Positions 1 to 8,014 of a stretch of 12,997 nt of DNA are shown one piece after another. Within the stretch, counting starts at the first letter, position 1; every line of letters begins with the position of its first letter. The translations under genes were made by a program, and so were the position numbers. Source of the DNA: Desulfamplus sp. (GTDB taxonomy: Bacteria; Desulfobacterota; Desulfobacteria; Desulfobacterales; Desulfobacteraceae). The stretch lies in NCBI GenBank assembly GCA_015232935.1, contig JADFYT010000034.1:1-12997 (forward strand), in the 5' to 3' direction. Below the pieces are notes generated by a model. It worked only from the letters and a program-made list of their open reading frames with translations, searched no databases and was not told where the DNA came from.

Positions 1-2537
1 TGATTCATAATCAGGGTATTGCCAACCTTAAGATTGCGGGTAATGCAGGGTATAATGATTTGAAGTTTGGATTTAAAGTCAGAAGCGGTTTCCCGGAACT
101 CGCAGGAATTCTAAATAAGGCTATCTACTCGGTATCACAGCGGGAACATGACGAAATTCATTATAAATGGATGCCTGTCCGTTTTCAATATCAGGCTGAC
201 TGGTCGGTTTTTCTAAGATGGGTGGCTGGAATAGGCGGTGTTTCCATTCTCATTATAGGAATAAGCGTGTTCTGGATAAGGCGGCTTGCAAAAGAGATTC
301 ATCAACGCAACATGATCGAAGATGCCATGTTATTCATGGTGCAGTATGATTATGTGAAAGCCAGCGATAATTTTTTTAACTCTCTGGCACAATACCTTTC
401 AAAGAAGCTGGCAATGGATTTTGTCTGTATAGACAGGCTTGAGGATGAAACGTTGTCCGCAAGGCATCTGGCTATCTACATTGACGGCAGGTTTGAGAAA
501 GAGATTCCATATACCCTTAAGGAGACTTTTTGCAAAGACGCGGCAGATAAAAACGTCTGCTCTTTTTCAGATGGAGTTCTCGACCTCTTCCCTGAGAATG
601 CTCTGCTGCGGGAGATGGCCGCCAGGAGCTATCTTGGAACCACGCTTTTTAGTTCAACAGGAAAATCCATAGGCCTGATATCTCTTATTGGCAGAAAACC
701 CGTGAAAGAGCTTCGACTTTCTGAAAATCTACTAAGAATTGTATCTGTACGTGCCGCAAGCGAACTTGAAAGAAGAGAGGATGAAGAGACACTGAACAAA
801 GCCAAACAGGCCGCTGAGTCTGCCACCCGTGCCAAATCAGAATTCCTTGCTAACATGAGCCATGAGATCAGAACCCCGATGAACGTTATTATAGGCATGA
901 GCAGACTCATAAGAGAGACCGATCTGACAGGGGAACAGAGAGAATACGCGGCAATGATTTTTCACTCTTCCGAAATACTCTTGTCTCTCATTGAGGATAT
1001 ACTTGATTTCTCCAAAATAGAGGCCGGCAAGATAGAACTTGAATCAGTTGATTTTGATCTTGAAAAACTGCTTGGGAAAATAACCGACATGCTCAAGATA
1101 AAATCCTCTGAAAAGGGACTCGCACTTGATTGCTATATTGATGATGACGTGCCACGTTTTATCAAAGGCGATCCCAACCGGCTTCGCCAGGTTATTCTCA
1201 ATCTTGTTAACAACGCCGTCAAATTTACTGAAAAAGGCGAAATAACCATAACTGTGAGCAATCAGAAAGAGGATGAAAGACATGAGAGAATAAATGGAGA
1301 AAATGCGGATAATAACGAACAGAGAGGAAATCTTCTGGTTTTCAAGATATCAGACACCGGAATCGGTATTCCCAAAAATCATCTGGGTCGTCTGTTTCAG
1401 CCCTTTTCACAGGCAGATTCCTCTACAACCAGAAAATACGGGGGAACAGGCCTTGGGCTTGTAATCTCAAAACAGTTTATAGAGCTTATGGGAGGCAGCA
1501 TTTGGGTTGAAAGCGAACAGGACAAAGGGACAACATTTATGTTCAATGCTGTTTTTGAAGAAGGGCAAGATGTTCAGGAATCTGTGTTTGAAGCTGGTGA
1601 AAAGGTATTTGTTTCAGATTCCCAACTTTCAGGACTTCGTGTTCTCATGGCTGAGGATAATGAGTTTAACCAGAAGCTGGCTGTTATCATGCTTAACAGG
1701 CTGGGGATTTTTCCTGATCTGGCCTGCAACGGACAAGAGGCTGTGGACGCAGTCCGTCAAAAGCCGTATGATCTTGTTCTAATGGATATGCAGATGCCAC
1801 AAATGGACGGTCTTGAAGCAACACGAATAATAAGGAGTGAAAATTTCAAGATTCCTGTTATTGCCATGACAGCCAATGTAACTCCACAGGATCGGGAGAA
1901 CTGCATTGCCGCCGGAATGGACGACTATATTTCCAAACCTGTTGATCCGGAAAAATTACGCAATGTCCTTTACAGTCATATCAGAAAATCTATGGCTGCT
2001 TACCAGGCTGAACATTCTGACAGTGATGAAAGTAATGACAGTGATGGCAGTCATGGCTCCGGCACTTTCCACAAATCAACAATCCCGACTGTGACGGCAA
2101 CAGCATCAATTCCTGTATTAACGGAAACTCTGATATCTCCGGAGTCCGTAGCCCCGACAATATCTTCGACCTCTGATCAAGCACCTTATGACTCGGTACA
2201 AATATTTGACAAAGAGGATTTTCTCGATAGAGTCGGTGGAAACGAGGATGTGATGGATCAACTCCTTAAAATCATTCCTAAAACATTACCAGGGTATATC
2301 AAGACATTTAATTCCGCAGCAGATAAAAATGATATTGAGGAGGTTAAAAAACAGATTCACGCTATCAAGGGTTTTGCCGGCAATTGCTCGGCTCTGAAGC
2401 TATACAGTCTGGCTTATGAGATAGAACTTGCCGCAAAAAAAGGGAATATGGAAAAAGCTCTGCTTATGAGCAGAAATATTGAACAGGAGAGCAAGGATTT
2501 GCTGGTGGCTATCTCAGCGGTTATTGATGAAAAATGA
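1..2537 (+). CDS. BvgS-like hybrid sensor histidine kinase, 5' truncated
   Basis: The frame is open from base 3, so the protein starts before the window; the TTG at 60 is internal. The visible 844 residues begin with the end of a periplasmic SBP_bac_3 sensor domain (through YKWMPVRF, base 190). One membrane helix follows (about 205-275), then a GAF-like region (about 340-775). The HisKA H-box is NMSHEIRTPMN, with the phospho-His at 861-863. The ATPase shows N, G1 (DTGIGIP, near 1353) and G2 (YGGTGLGL, near 1438) boxes. A receiver domain carries the phospho-Asp in LVLMDMQMP (1785-1787) and a Lys at 1935-1937. After a Ser/Asp-rich linker (about 2015-2200) comes an HPt domain with His at 2358-2360. 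All residues for a His-Asp-His relay are present. There is no DNA-binding output, so a separate response regulator, probably upstream, must receive the phosphate. The ligand is unknown; SBP_bac_3 domains often bind amino acids or similar small solutes. Confidence 0.93.
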   Translation, partial: IHNQGIANLKIAGNAGYNDLKFGFKVRSGFPELAGILNKAIYSVSQREHDEIHYKWMPVRFQYQADWSVFLRWVAGIGGVSILIIGISVFWIRRLAKEIHQRNMIEDAMLFMVQYDYVKASDNFFNSLAQYLSKKLAMDFVCIDRLEDETLSARHLAIYIDGRFEKEIPYTLKETFCKDAADKNVCSFSDGVLDLFPENALLREMAARSYLGTTLFSSTGKSIGLISLIGRKPVKELRLSENLLRIVSVRAASELERREDEETLNKAKQAAESATRAKSEFLANMSHEIRTPMNVIIGMSRLIRETDLTGEQREYAAMIFHSSEILLSLIEDILDFSKIEAGKIELESVDFDLEKLLGKITDMLKIKSSEKGLALDCYIDDDVPRFIKGDPNRLRQVILNLVNNAVKFTEKGEITITVSNQKEDERHERINGENADNNEQRGNLLVFKISDTGIGIPKNHLGRLFQPFSQADSSTTRKYGGTGLGLVISKQFIELMGGSIWVESEQDKGTTFMFNAVFEEGQDVQESVFEAGEKVFVSDSQLSGLRVLMAEDNEFNQKLAVIMLNRLGIFPDLACNGQEAVDAVRQKPYDLVLMDMQMPQMDGLEATRIIRSENFKIPVIAMTANVTPQDRENCIAAGMDDYISKPVDPEKLRNVLYSHIRKSMAAYQAEHSDSDESNDSDGSHGSGTFHKSTIPTVTATASIPVLTETLISPESVAPTISSTSDQAPYDSVQIFDKEDFLDRVGGNEDVMDQLLKIIPKTLPGYIKTFNSAADKNDIEEVKKQIHAIKGFAGNCSALKLYSLAYEIELAAKKGNMEKALLMSRNIEQESKDLLVAISAVIDEK

Positions 2538-2547
2538 TAACTTGCGT

Positions 2548-2632
2548 GTAGCAAACTCATACATGTAGCAAACTCATACATGGAGCAAACTCATACATGG
2601 AGCAAACTCATACATGGAGCAAACTCATACAT
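2548..2632 (+). repeat. 17-bp tandem array carrying SD and start codons
   Basis: Five head-to-tail copies of a 17-bp unit (consensus GGAGCAAACTCATACAT) lie at 2548-2564, 2565-2581, 2582-2598, 2599-2615 and 2616-2632. A degenerate sixth copy follows. The first two start GTAG, the last three GGAG. Each junction makes an ATG (2563, 2580, 2597, 2614, 2631), and each GGAG lies 11 nt before the next ATG. Because 17 is not a multiple of 3, successive ATGs fall in different frames. The first reads ATG-TAG. Those at 2580 and 2597 run into stops shortly inside the downstream gene. Only 2614 opens the PHP frame. Confidence 0.95.
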
Positions 2633-3741
2633 GGAGAAAACATATCTTGAACACATTTGCTGGAAATAAAAAAATATACGCTGATCTGCACAATCATACC
2701 ACAGCGTCTGACGGTGATCTCTCTCCAGAAGAGCTGATTCGCAAAATGGCGGCTCTTGGGATCAAGGTCGCAGGAGTCACTGACCACGATACAGACAAGG
2801 GGCTTGAAAGAGCATTGGCCGAGGGTAAAAAAAGAGGCATTCAGGTTATACCTGGCATTGAAATATCGGTACGCTTCAAGGAGGATTTTTTTACCGGAAC
2901 CTTGCATGTTTTAAGCTATTTTCATCCTGAACTGCTGGGAGACTCTGCGTTTATGCAGTCATTGAATGCCACTTTGAGCAAGGGCAGGGGAGATGATCTG
3001 GTAAGGGCAAGAGTCAAGGAGATCAACAAGTTTTTCGGGCCTGAATCCAAACCTGAATCCAGTTCTACTTTGTTGGCCAGACCCGCATCTAAAAATGAGT
3101 CTGAAACTGAACAAAAAATTGAACCTGAACCTGAACAAAAAATCTCTACAGAAGAATCTACTGTTCAAACTCCATTACAAAAAATCTCTACGGAAGAATT
3201 TGCTGTTCAAACTCCATTTCTTGAAAGATTACTCACTTTTGAAGAGGTCGCCTCATACAGCAATACTGTCACCAGACGCCATTTTGCTCTTGCCCTGACT
3301 GAAAAGCATGGAATTGATAACCCTGATATTGTAAACCAGATCATTGGCAATGACAGTCCCGCGTATCTTCCATCCGGAATTGATCTTGACAGTTTAAGTC
3401 AATTCGTTGAGAACATTAGCGGTTTTACAAAAAAATCATCTCTTTTGATGGTTCTTGCCCATCCGGCTGCGGGATCATTTCCGGGCGGCGGACACTACAA
3501 GGAGGTGCATCCTCCCATTGAGATTGTTGAAAGATTGCTGCCGAGTTTTTTATCCGCCGGTATCAGAGGGCTTGAAATCAACTACCCGGGGCATATTGAG
3601 GCTCACAGGAAGATACTTCGAGGCTGGGCGGAAAAACATGGTCTTGTCGTGACTGGAGGATCAGACTGCCATGATATCTCTGTGCGTCCACCGGGAGTTG
3701 AGGGGATTACAAAAGAAGAATTTATGATGCTTGAATTTTGA
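2614..3741 (+). CDS. PHP-domain phosphoesterase, RNase AM/TrpH (YciV)-like, with a low-complexity insert
   Basis: A PHP metal-dependent phosphoesterase of 375 aa. Motifs: DLHNHT (residues 24-29), VTDHD (55-59), PGIEIS (80-85), a central LAHPAAG and C-terminal GGSDCH (348-353), together giving the His/Asp/Glu ligands of the trinuclear metal site. Order and spacing fit the YciV/TrpH family. Members degrade short RNA 5'-3' and hydrolyse 3',5'-nucleotide bisphosphates; this function is inferred. Family members are usually near 280-300 aa. The excess lies at about residues 147-205, a Glu/Ser/Gln-rich insert between the conserved stretches ending KEINKFF and starting LTFEEV, containing a duplicated 14-residue unit. 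The ATG at 2614 is chosen because the domain begins by residue 22 and GGAG lies 11 nt upstream. Start and ribosome site both sit in the 17-bp array. It follows the kinase by 76 nt. Confidence 0.88.
   Translation: MEQTHTWRKHILNTFAGNKKIYADLHNHTTASDGDLSPEELIRKMAALGIKVAGVTDHDTDKGLERALAEGKKRGIQVIPGIEISVRFKEDFFTGTLHVLSYFHPELLGDSAFMQSLNATLSKGRGDDLVRARVKEINKFFGPESKPESSSTLLARPASKNESETEQKIEPEPEQKISTEESTVQTPLQKISTEEFAVQTPFLERLLTFEEVASYSNTVTRRHFALALTEKHGIDNPDIVNQIIGNDSPAYLPSGIDLDSLSQFVENISGFTKKSSLLMVLAHPAAGSFPGGGHYKEVHPPIEIVERLLPSFLSAGIRGLEINYPGHIEAHRKILRGWAEKHGLVVTGGSDCHDISVRPPGVEGITKEEFMMLEF
3136..3219 (+). repeat. 42-bp tandem duplication inside the PHP gene
   Basis: Two adjacent 42-bp copies (3136-3177 and 3178-3219) match at 38 of 42 positions. 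They encode two 14-residue units of the form QKISTEE-x-x-VQTP within the insert of the PHP protein. The period is a multiple of three, so the frame is kept. Shorter repeats (CCTGAATCCA, GAACCT) lie just upstream. Confidence 0.93.
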
Positions 3742-3751
3742 ATACAACAAG

Positions 3752-3780
3752 TTGGTTTTTTTAAAATTTTTGTGTAATAT
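3752..3780 (+). promoter_or_regulatory. possible sigma70-type promoter
   Basis: TTGGTT (3752-3757) and TAATAT (3775-3780) are separated by 17 nt of A/T-rich sequence, downstream of the PHP stop and about 200 nt before the next gene. The -10 match is 4 of 6 and the -35 match 3 of 6, so this is weak. TAATAT is also half of a perfect 14-nt palindrome at 3775-3788. If used, the leader would run through the 40-bp repeat. Confidence 0.25.
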
Positions 3781-3796
3781 TAATATTATGCCCGTG

Positions 3797-3915
3797 TCAA
3801 ACAGACTGACAAACAAAGAGACTGACTGGCTGACTGACAAACAAAGAGACAAACAGACAGACTGACTGGCTGACTGACAAACAAAGAGACAAACAGACAG
3901 ACTGACTGGCACTGA
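3797..3915. repeat. 40-bp intergenic tandem repeat built on 4-nt motifs
   Basis: Two perfect 40-bp copies lie at 3821-3860 and 3861-3900. A degenerate partial copy precedes them (about 3797-3820) and the first 10 bases of a third follow (3901-3910). Inside each unit the sequence is a degenerate tetranucleotide run (GACT, GACA, AACA, AAGA), so the 40-bp unit probably grew from a microsatellite. It fills most of the 236-nt spacer between the PHP gene and the membrane-protein gene. No gene is supported in this spacer on either strand. Confidence 0.93.
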
Positions 3916-3977
3916 CCGCGTGTAACCAGATTTTCCTTTTAAGGTCAACAACAGGTATTCAAGGGAGCAAAAGAGCT

Positions 3978-5123
3978 ATGAAGGGGTGGGTTTACATAAT
4001 GACAAACAAGGCGATGCCTGACATAGTCAATGTCAGTTATACCATGAAAGACCCTTCATACAGGCCTATGGAAATGAGCTATAGTGAATCTCCATACCCT
4101 TACGTTATAAAATACAAGCTCCTTGTGGAAGATCCGCCTGAGTTTGAGAAGATTCTCAAGGCTCGTCTGGCAAAGCAGGAGGAGGGAAACAACTGGTTTC
4201 GATGTTCAATTGAGGAAGCTGTCGCGGAAATAGGCATTGTGGAAAACATACTCGAAGACAGCAAATTGCAAAAGAGCCTGGAAGAAAAAAAAATGCGATC
4301 TGACAGTGCCGCACTAAGCTTCATTGACTATCTTGGATATTTTTTCGGTGTTGCCATCATAATATTCCTTGGATTTGGTTCAGCTCTGGACAGGTACATA
4401 GAAAGCACCTTTCTGGGTGTTGTGATATTGCTTTTCGCATCAATGATCTGCTCACTGGTTATATTCATGATTATAATTCCACTCTTTAAAGGTGGTAAGC
4501 AAAAAAGCGGTACTGCCCCATTTGATCGAAAAACCTCAGTGCGTCATGCCAGATCTCAATCTTCCCAAAACGATACTGATATATCCATAGAGCCACCACA
4601 GCATAAAAAGAGCGATGAGCCAGAAAAAGAACAAAAAGAGGGTGAATTGCAAAAGCAGACCGAGGGCGAGATAGAGGGCGAAGTGCCACAAAAGCAGACT
4701 GAGAGCAAGATAGAGGGCGAAATATCCGGGAAGCAGATAGAGGCTGAAGTGGCTGAAAAACAAAAAAGCCAGGTGCCTCAAGAGCAAAAGGGTGACGATA
4801 ATTCACAAAAGCAGAAGGCGGACAAAACGCCTCAAAAACAAAACGGGGTTGAAGTTGTGCTCAAACAGAGTCAAAAAGAGGATCCATTAAATAAAAAATC
4901 ATCTCCCCCCGGCACACCGCTGTCTAATTTTTACAGCACAACATATCTGAACTGCTATCTTAAAGAGCACAAAACCAACGGTATCCTGGCTTTATATACA
5001 GATGCCAGCGGAAATTTTTTTGCGTATCATTCTGATCTGGAGATGCGACCAATATCAGAAAAACTTTTCGACCAGCTAAAAAACCGCTATGGCATGAAAT
5101 ACGAGTCTGGGGAATGGATATAG
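3978..5123 (+). CDS. membrane protein with N-terminal GIY-YIG/T5orf172-like domain
   Basis: 381 aa, not matched to a named protein. Residues 2-90 resemble the T5orf172/MUG113 branch of the GIY-YIG fold: GWVYIMTNKAMP (3-14), the VSYT position (19-22), Arg29, and Glu57 in the EFEKILKARL helix, where the metal-binding Glu of that family normally sits. The usual KIGYT is degraded to NVSYT, so nuclease activity is doubtful. Two hydrophobic helices follow (about 118-137 and 145-170), giving a membrane hairpin. Next is a 135-residue Lys/Glu/Gln-rich linker with repeated EGE/KQ units (about 172-308). The protein ends in a compact, Tyr-rich region of about 70 residues (310-381) that I do not recognise. 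GGAG at 3964-3967 is 10 nt before the ATG. With no signal peptide, both ends are predicted cytoplasmic. The spacers on both sides suggest its own transcription unit. Confidence 0.8.
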   Translation: MKGWVYIMTNKAMPDIVNVSYTMKDPSYRPMEMSYSESPYPYVIKYKLLVEDPPEFEKILKARLAKQEEGNNWFRCSIEEAVAEIGIVENILEDSKLQKSLEEKKMRSDSAALSFIDYLGYFFGVAIIIFLGFGSALDRYIESTFLGVVILLFASMICSLVIFMIIIPLFKGGKQKSGTAPFDRKTSVRHARSQSSQNDTDISIEPPQHKKSDEPEKEQKEGELQKQTEGEIEGEVPQKQTESKIEGEISGKQIEAEVAEKQKSQVPQEQKGDDNSQKQKADKTPQKQNGVEVVLKQSQKEDPLNKKSSPPGTPLSNFYSTTYLNCYLKEHKTNGILALYTDASGNFFAYHSDLEMRPISEKLFDQLKNRYGMKYESGEWI

Positions 5124-5194
5124 ATAACACAACCTGTTTTGCTAACTGTAATGCTTGATTGAGACTCTTTAATGCTAAAAACAAATCTTGATCA

Positions 5195-7390
5195 ATGATA
5201 AGGACAATGAAAACCATGACCACTTTTTCCCATCTTTTTACTCCGGTTCAAATTGGTAATATGCATGTAAAAAACAGACTTATGATGTCTGCCATGAGCA
5301 TCAATTTTGGCGTGGATGAAAATTGCCATGTCACGGATCAGCTAACGCAATACTTTGCTGAAAGGGCAAAGGGGGGCGTTGGCATGATGCTTGTCGGGGG
5401 AGGAAGTGTTCATCCAGGTGGCCAGGAGCTTCCTGATCTGCCTGTAATGTATGAGGATAGCTGTATTCCGGCTCTTGCAAAGATGGTTCAGGCTGTAAAG
5501 GCAATTGGTGAACCTGAATCGGATATTGATGTCTCAAACATTACTCCAGATAAATTTTCTTCAAATCCAGATAAGTCTGCTTCAAATATTGCCGGATCGT
5601 CCATGAACAGGGTCAAATTCGGGGTTCAGCTCATGCACGGCGGTCGCCAGTCATACCTTCCACAAAAGGTTGCACCGTCTGCCATTCCTGCTCCTGCGGT
5701 AGTAAAAGGAGAGGTAAGAGCCCTTGAAGTTGCGGAGATCAAGGAGCTTGTACAATGTTTTGGCAGTGCGTCCAGAAGGTGCAGGGATGCGGGATTTGAT
5801 TTTGTGGAGATTCACGCGGCTCACGGATACCTGATAAACCAGTTCATGTCTGAAAACTCCAATATCAGGCAGGATCAGTATGGCGGAACATTTGAGAACA
5901 GGACACGCTTTCTGTTTGAAATCATTGAAGATATCAAAAAAAAGGTCGGAAAGGAATTTCCCGTTGGTATCCGGATGAACGGCAAGGATTATATCCAGAA
6001 CGGCTGGGAGCTTGAGGATGCCGTCAGGCTTGCCCCGATGCTTGAAAAAGCAGGGGTTGCATATCTGCATATCTCAGGCGGTGTATATGGCTCAACCGAG
6101 CTTACCATCCCTTCGATGTATTCAAAACACGGCTGTTTTGTTCATCTGGCTGAGGAGGTCAAAAAACATGTCTCAATTCCGGTTATAACGGTCGGCAGAA
6201 TAAAGACTCCCATACTTGCCGACGAGATACTAAAGGATGGAAAGGCGGACATGGTATCAATGGGAAGGGCTCTTCTTGCCGATCCGTATCTGCCATTAAA
6301 GGCACAGCAGGGCAGACTATCCGAGATTCGCCCATGTATCGGCTGCTGTCTTGGCTGTATCCATGCGGTTCTTGCCAAAGAGCCTGGCTCTTGCGTGGTC
6401 AATCCGGATGTTGGAAGAGAATATAAGCTCAAGGAGGAAAAACCCGCACAGATGCCTGACCAGAGTCAGAAAATTCTTGTGATGGGAGCCGGACCTTCGG
6501 GTATGGCCTGTGCACGCCTGTTTGCTCTTAGAGGCCACAATGTTCTGATTGTTGAAAAGAAGTCAGTTTCAGGAGGCTTGCTCTCTCTTGCGGCAAAAGC
6601 ACCTGGACGAAGCGAGCTTGGTGATATCCTCGAGTTTTTCAGAAACGAGCTTGAAAGACTAAATGTCAAGATACTGTACGGCAAGGAAATAGACGAGAAA
6701 ATTCTGACATCATTTGCTCCTGACAAAGTTGTTGTGGCAACAGGTTCCATGCCTGATATGCCCCTTGTAAAGGGACTTTTCCAAAGTCAGATGGATGTTG
6801 TAACCAGCGTGGATATCCTGAGTGCTGATGAAAGGATTGATAGCCATTATGCGGATACCAGGGCTGACAAATCGACAGGCGATGTGTTTGCGGATAATCA
6901 GAAAATGGCTGATAGAACGGTTGGCTCCGCGGCAGACAATCAGGATGTTGGCCTTGATCCGGATCTGTCAGGAAAAAAAGTTATTGTGCTTGGTGGAGGT
7001 ATGACAGGTCTTGTCACGGCTGATTATATTGCTGCAAGGTCAAATGAGGTGCATGTTCTGAACCGCAAAAAGAGCTTTGCAGAAGAGATGTCGGCAAATG
7101 ACCGTTACTATCTGAGAGAAAATCTCAAGAAAAAAGGGGTCACGCTTTATAAAAATGTGGCAATTGACAGCTTTACAGCCCGTGGCGTCAAGTTTCATAT
7201 AAAGAACGGAGAATCATGTTCCATAGAGGGATGTGACATGGTTGTGATATCTGAAAAACATATCTCGATCAGGGATATCAAAAAACTTGAACCTTTGACT
7301 CAGGCGGATTTTCATTTTATCGGAGATGCAAAATCTCCCCGTCACCTTATGTACTGCATAAGCGAAGCTGAGGAGATTGCAAGGTCATAA
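5195..7390 (+). CDS. Fe-S flavoprotein of the old yellow enzyme/2,4-dienoyl-CoA reductase (FadH) family
   Basis: The N-terminal TIM barrel (to about residue 370) binds FMN and carries the active-site stretch HAAHGY (His207, His210, Tyr212) and QYGGTFENR. A [4Fe-4S] motif C-x2-C-x3-C-x11-C follows (Cys381, 384, 388, 400), with an extra Cys385. FAD (GAGPSG, from 431) and NAD(P) (GGGMTG, from 600) Rossmann motifs complete the layout. Family members use NAD(P)H to reduce C=C bonds of enoyl or dienoyl substrates; the substrate here is unknown. At 731 aa it exceeds the roughly 640-680 aa norm through two Ser/Asp/Asn-rich inserts (about 106-136 and 543-590). The start is uncertain: ATGs lie at 5195, 5207 and 5216, and the only SD-like sequence (AAGGA, 5200-5204) favours 5216, since homology begins at FSHLFTPVQIG. 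It appears to lead an operon; the next gene starts 15 nt after its stop. Confidence 0.9.
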   Translation: MIRTMKTMTTFSHLFTPVQIGNMHVKNRLMMSAMSINFGVDENCHVTDQLTQYFAERAKGGVGMMLVGGGSVHPGGQELPDLPVMYEDSCIPALAKMVQAVKAIGEPESDIDVSNITPDKFSSNPDKSASNIAGSSMNRVKFGVQLMHGGRQSYLPQKVAPSAIPAPAVVKGEVRALEVAEIKELVQCFGSASRRCRDAGFDFVEIHAAHGYLINQFMSENSNIRQDQYGGTFENRTRFLFEIIEDIKKKVGKEFPVGIRMNGKDYIQNGWELEDAVRLAPMLEKAGVAYLHISGGVYGSTELTIPSMYSKHGCFVHLAEEVKKHVSIPVITVGRIKTPILADEILKDGKADMVSMGRALLADPYLPLKAQQGRLSEIRPCIGCCLGCIHAVLAKEPGSCVVNPDVGREYKLKEEKPAQMPDQSQKILVMGAGPSGMACARLFALRGHNVLIVEKKSVSGGLLSLAAKAPGRSELGDILEFFRNELERLNVKILYGKEIDEKILTSFAPDKVVVATGSMPDMPLVKGLFQSQMDVVTSVDILSADERIDSHYADTRADKSTGDVFADNQKMADRTVGSAADNQDVGLDPDLSGKKVIVLGGGMTGLVTADYIAARSNEVHVLNRKKSFAEEMSANDRYYLRENLKKKGVTLYKNVAIDSFTARGVKFHIKNGESCSIEGCDMVVISEKHISIRDIKKLEPLTQADFHFIGDAKSPRHLMYCISEAEEIARS

Positions 7391-7405
7391 AACTGCAAGG
7401 TAAAT

Positions 7406-8014
7406 ATGAAAATATTGTCCATATCAGATGTTGTCGTGCCGTCTTTGTACACAGAATTTGACAAAGAGCTGTTTACAGGAGTTGATCTTGTCCTCTCCTG
7501 CGGGGATCTTCCGCCTGAATATCTGTCGTTCATACTCCACTCTCTTGGGGTTCCTCTCTATTACGTCAGAGGTAACCATGATATAAGATATGACCTTAAA
7601 CCCCCTATGGGGTGCACGGATATTCATGGCAGGATAGTTAAGTTCAACAATATAAAAATAATGGGGCTTGATGGATCAAGATGGTATAATGGCGGAATGA
7701 ATCAATACACTGAAGTCCAGATGCAAAAGATCATCAGGGGAATGAAGTTTTCCATCTGGTGGAACAGAGGCATTGATATTGTGATGACCCATGCTCCTCC
7801 AAGACATATCCATGATGCTGAAGATCTTTGCCACAGGGGCTTTCGCTCATTTTGCAAGGTTATTGACAAATACAGGCCGGACTATTTTATTCATGGACAC
7901 ATTCATAAACACTTTACCTCTCCAAAGGAACGTGTAACCACTGTTAATACAACAAAGGTGATCAATACCTATGGCTACCACATCATCGAAATCCATGATG
8001 GCGAAACTGCGTGA
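7406..8014 (+). CDS. calcineurin-like metallophosphoesterase
   Basis: 202 aa. Metallophosphoesterase motifs appear in order: ISD (Asp8), SCGD (Asp34), GNHD (Asn57, His58), MTHAPP (His129) and HGHIH (His163, His165). In motif I the usual D-x-H is D-V-V, so one metal-ligand His is missing. I believe relatives with an SDxVVP-type motif exist, so this may be a family trait rather than damage. The substrate cannot be read from the sequence. AAGG at 7397-7400 is 5 nt before the ATG. The gene follows the flavoprotein by 15 nt, and its last 44 bp overlap the next gene in another frame, so co-translation with the ParB/RAM protein is likely. Predicted cytoplasmic; no signal peptide. Confidence 0.88.
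   Translation: MKILSISDVVVPSLYTEFDKELFTGVDLVLSCGDLPPEYLSFILHSLGVPLYYVRGNHDIRYDLKPPMGCTDIHGRIVKFNNIKIMGLDGSRWYNGGMNQYTEVQMQKIIRGMKFSIWWNRGIDIVMTHAPPRHIHDAEDLCHRGFRSFCKVIDKYRPDYFIHGHIHKHFTSPKERVTTVNTTKVINTYGYHIIEIHDGETA
7956..7963 (+). promoter_or_regulatory. strong internal Shine-Dalgarno for the overlapping gene
   Basis: AGGTGATC lies inside the metallophosphoesterase reading frame. It matches eight bases of the extended 16S anti-SD complement (GGAGGTGATC) and is 7 nt before the ATG at 7971. This supports that start over the later in-frame ATGs (7995, 7998, 8034, 8049) and makes the 44-bp overlap real. Confidence 0.7.

Noticed and set aside
1990..2184. Minus-strand frame rich in Cys/His resembling a metal-binding protein
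   Set aside because: It is the reverse of Ser/Asp-rich linker codons in the hybrid kinase.
3775..3788. Perfect palindrome TAATATTAATATTA as an operator
   Set aside because: A/T-only and in an A/T-rich spacer, so it can arise by chance; no second copy or regulator nearby.
2548..3915. CRISPR array
   Set aside because: The repeats are directly adjacent with no spacers, and no cas genes are present.
3661..3951. Minus-strand open frame encoding a Ser/Val/Cys/Leu/Phe repeat peptide
   Set aside because: It is only the translation of the 40-bp repeat and the antisense of the PHP 3' end; repetitive composition, no family match.
4486..4806. Long minus-strand open frames opposite the membrane-protein linker
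   Set aside because: They mirror the Lys/Glu/Gln repeat codons of the real gene; low-complexity shadow translation with no conserved motif.
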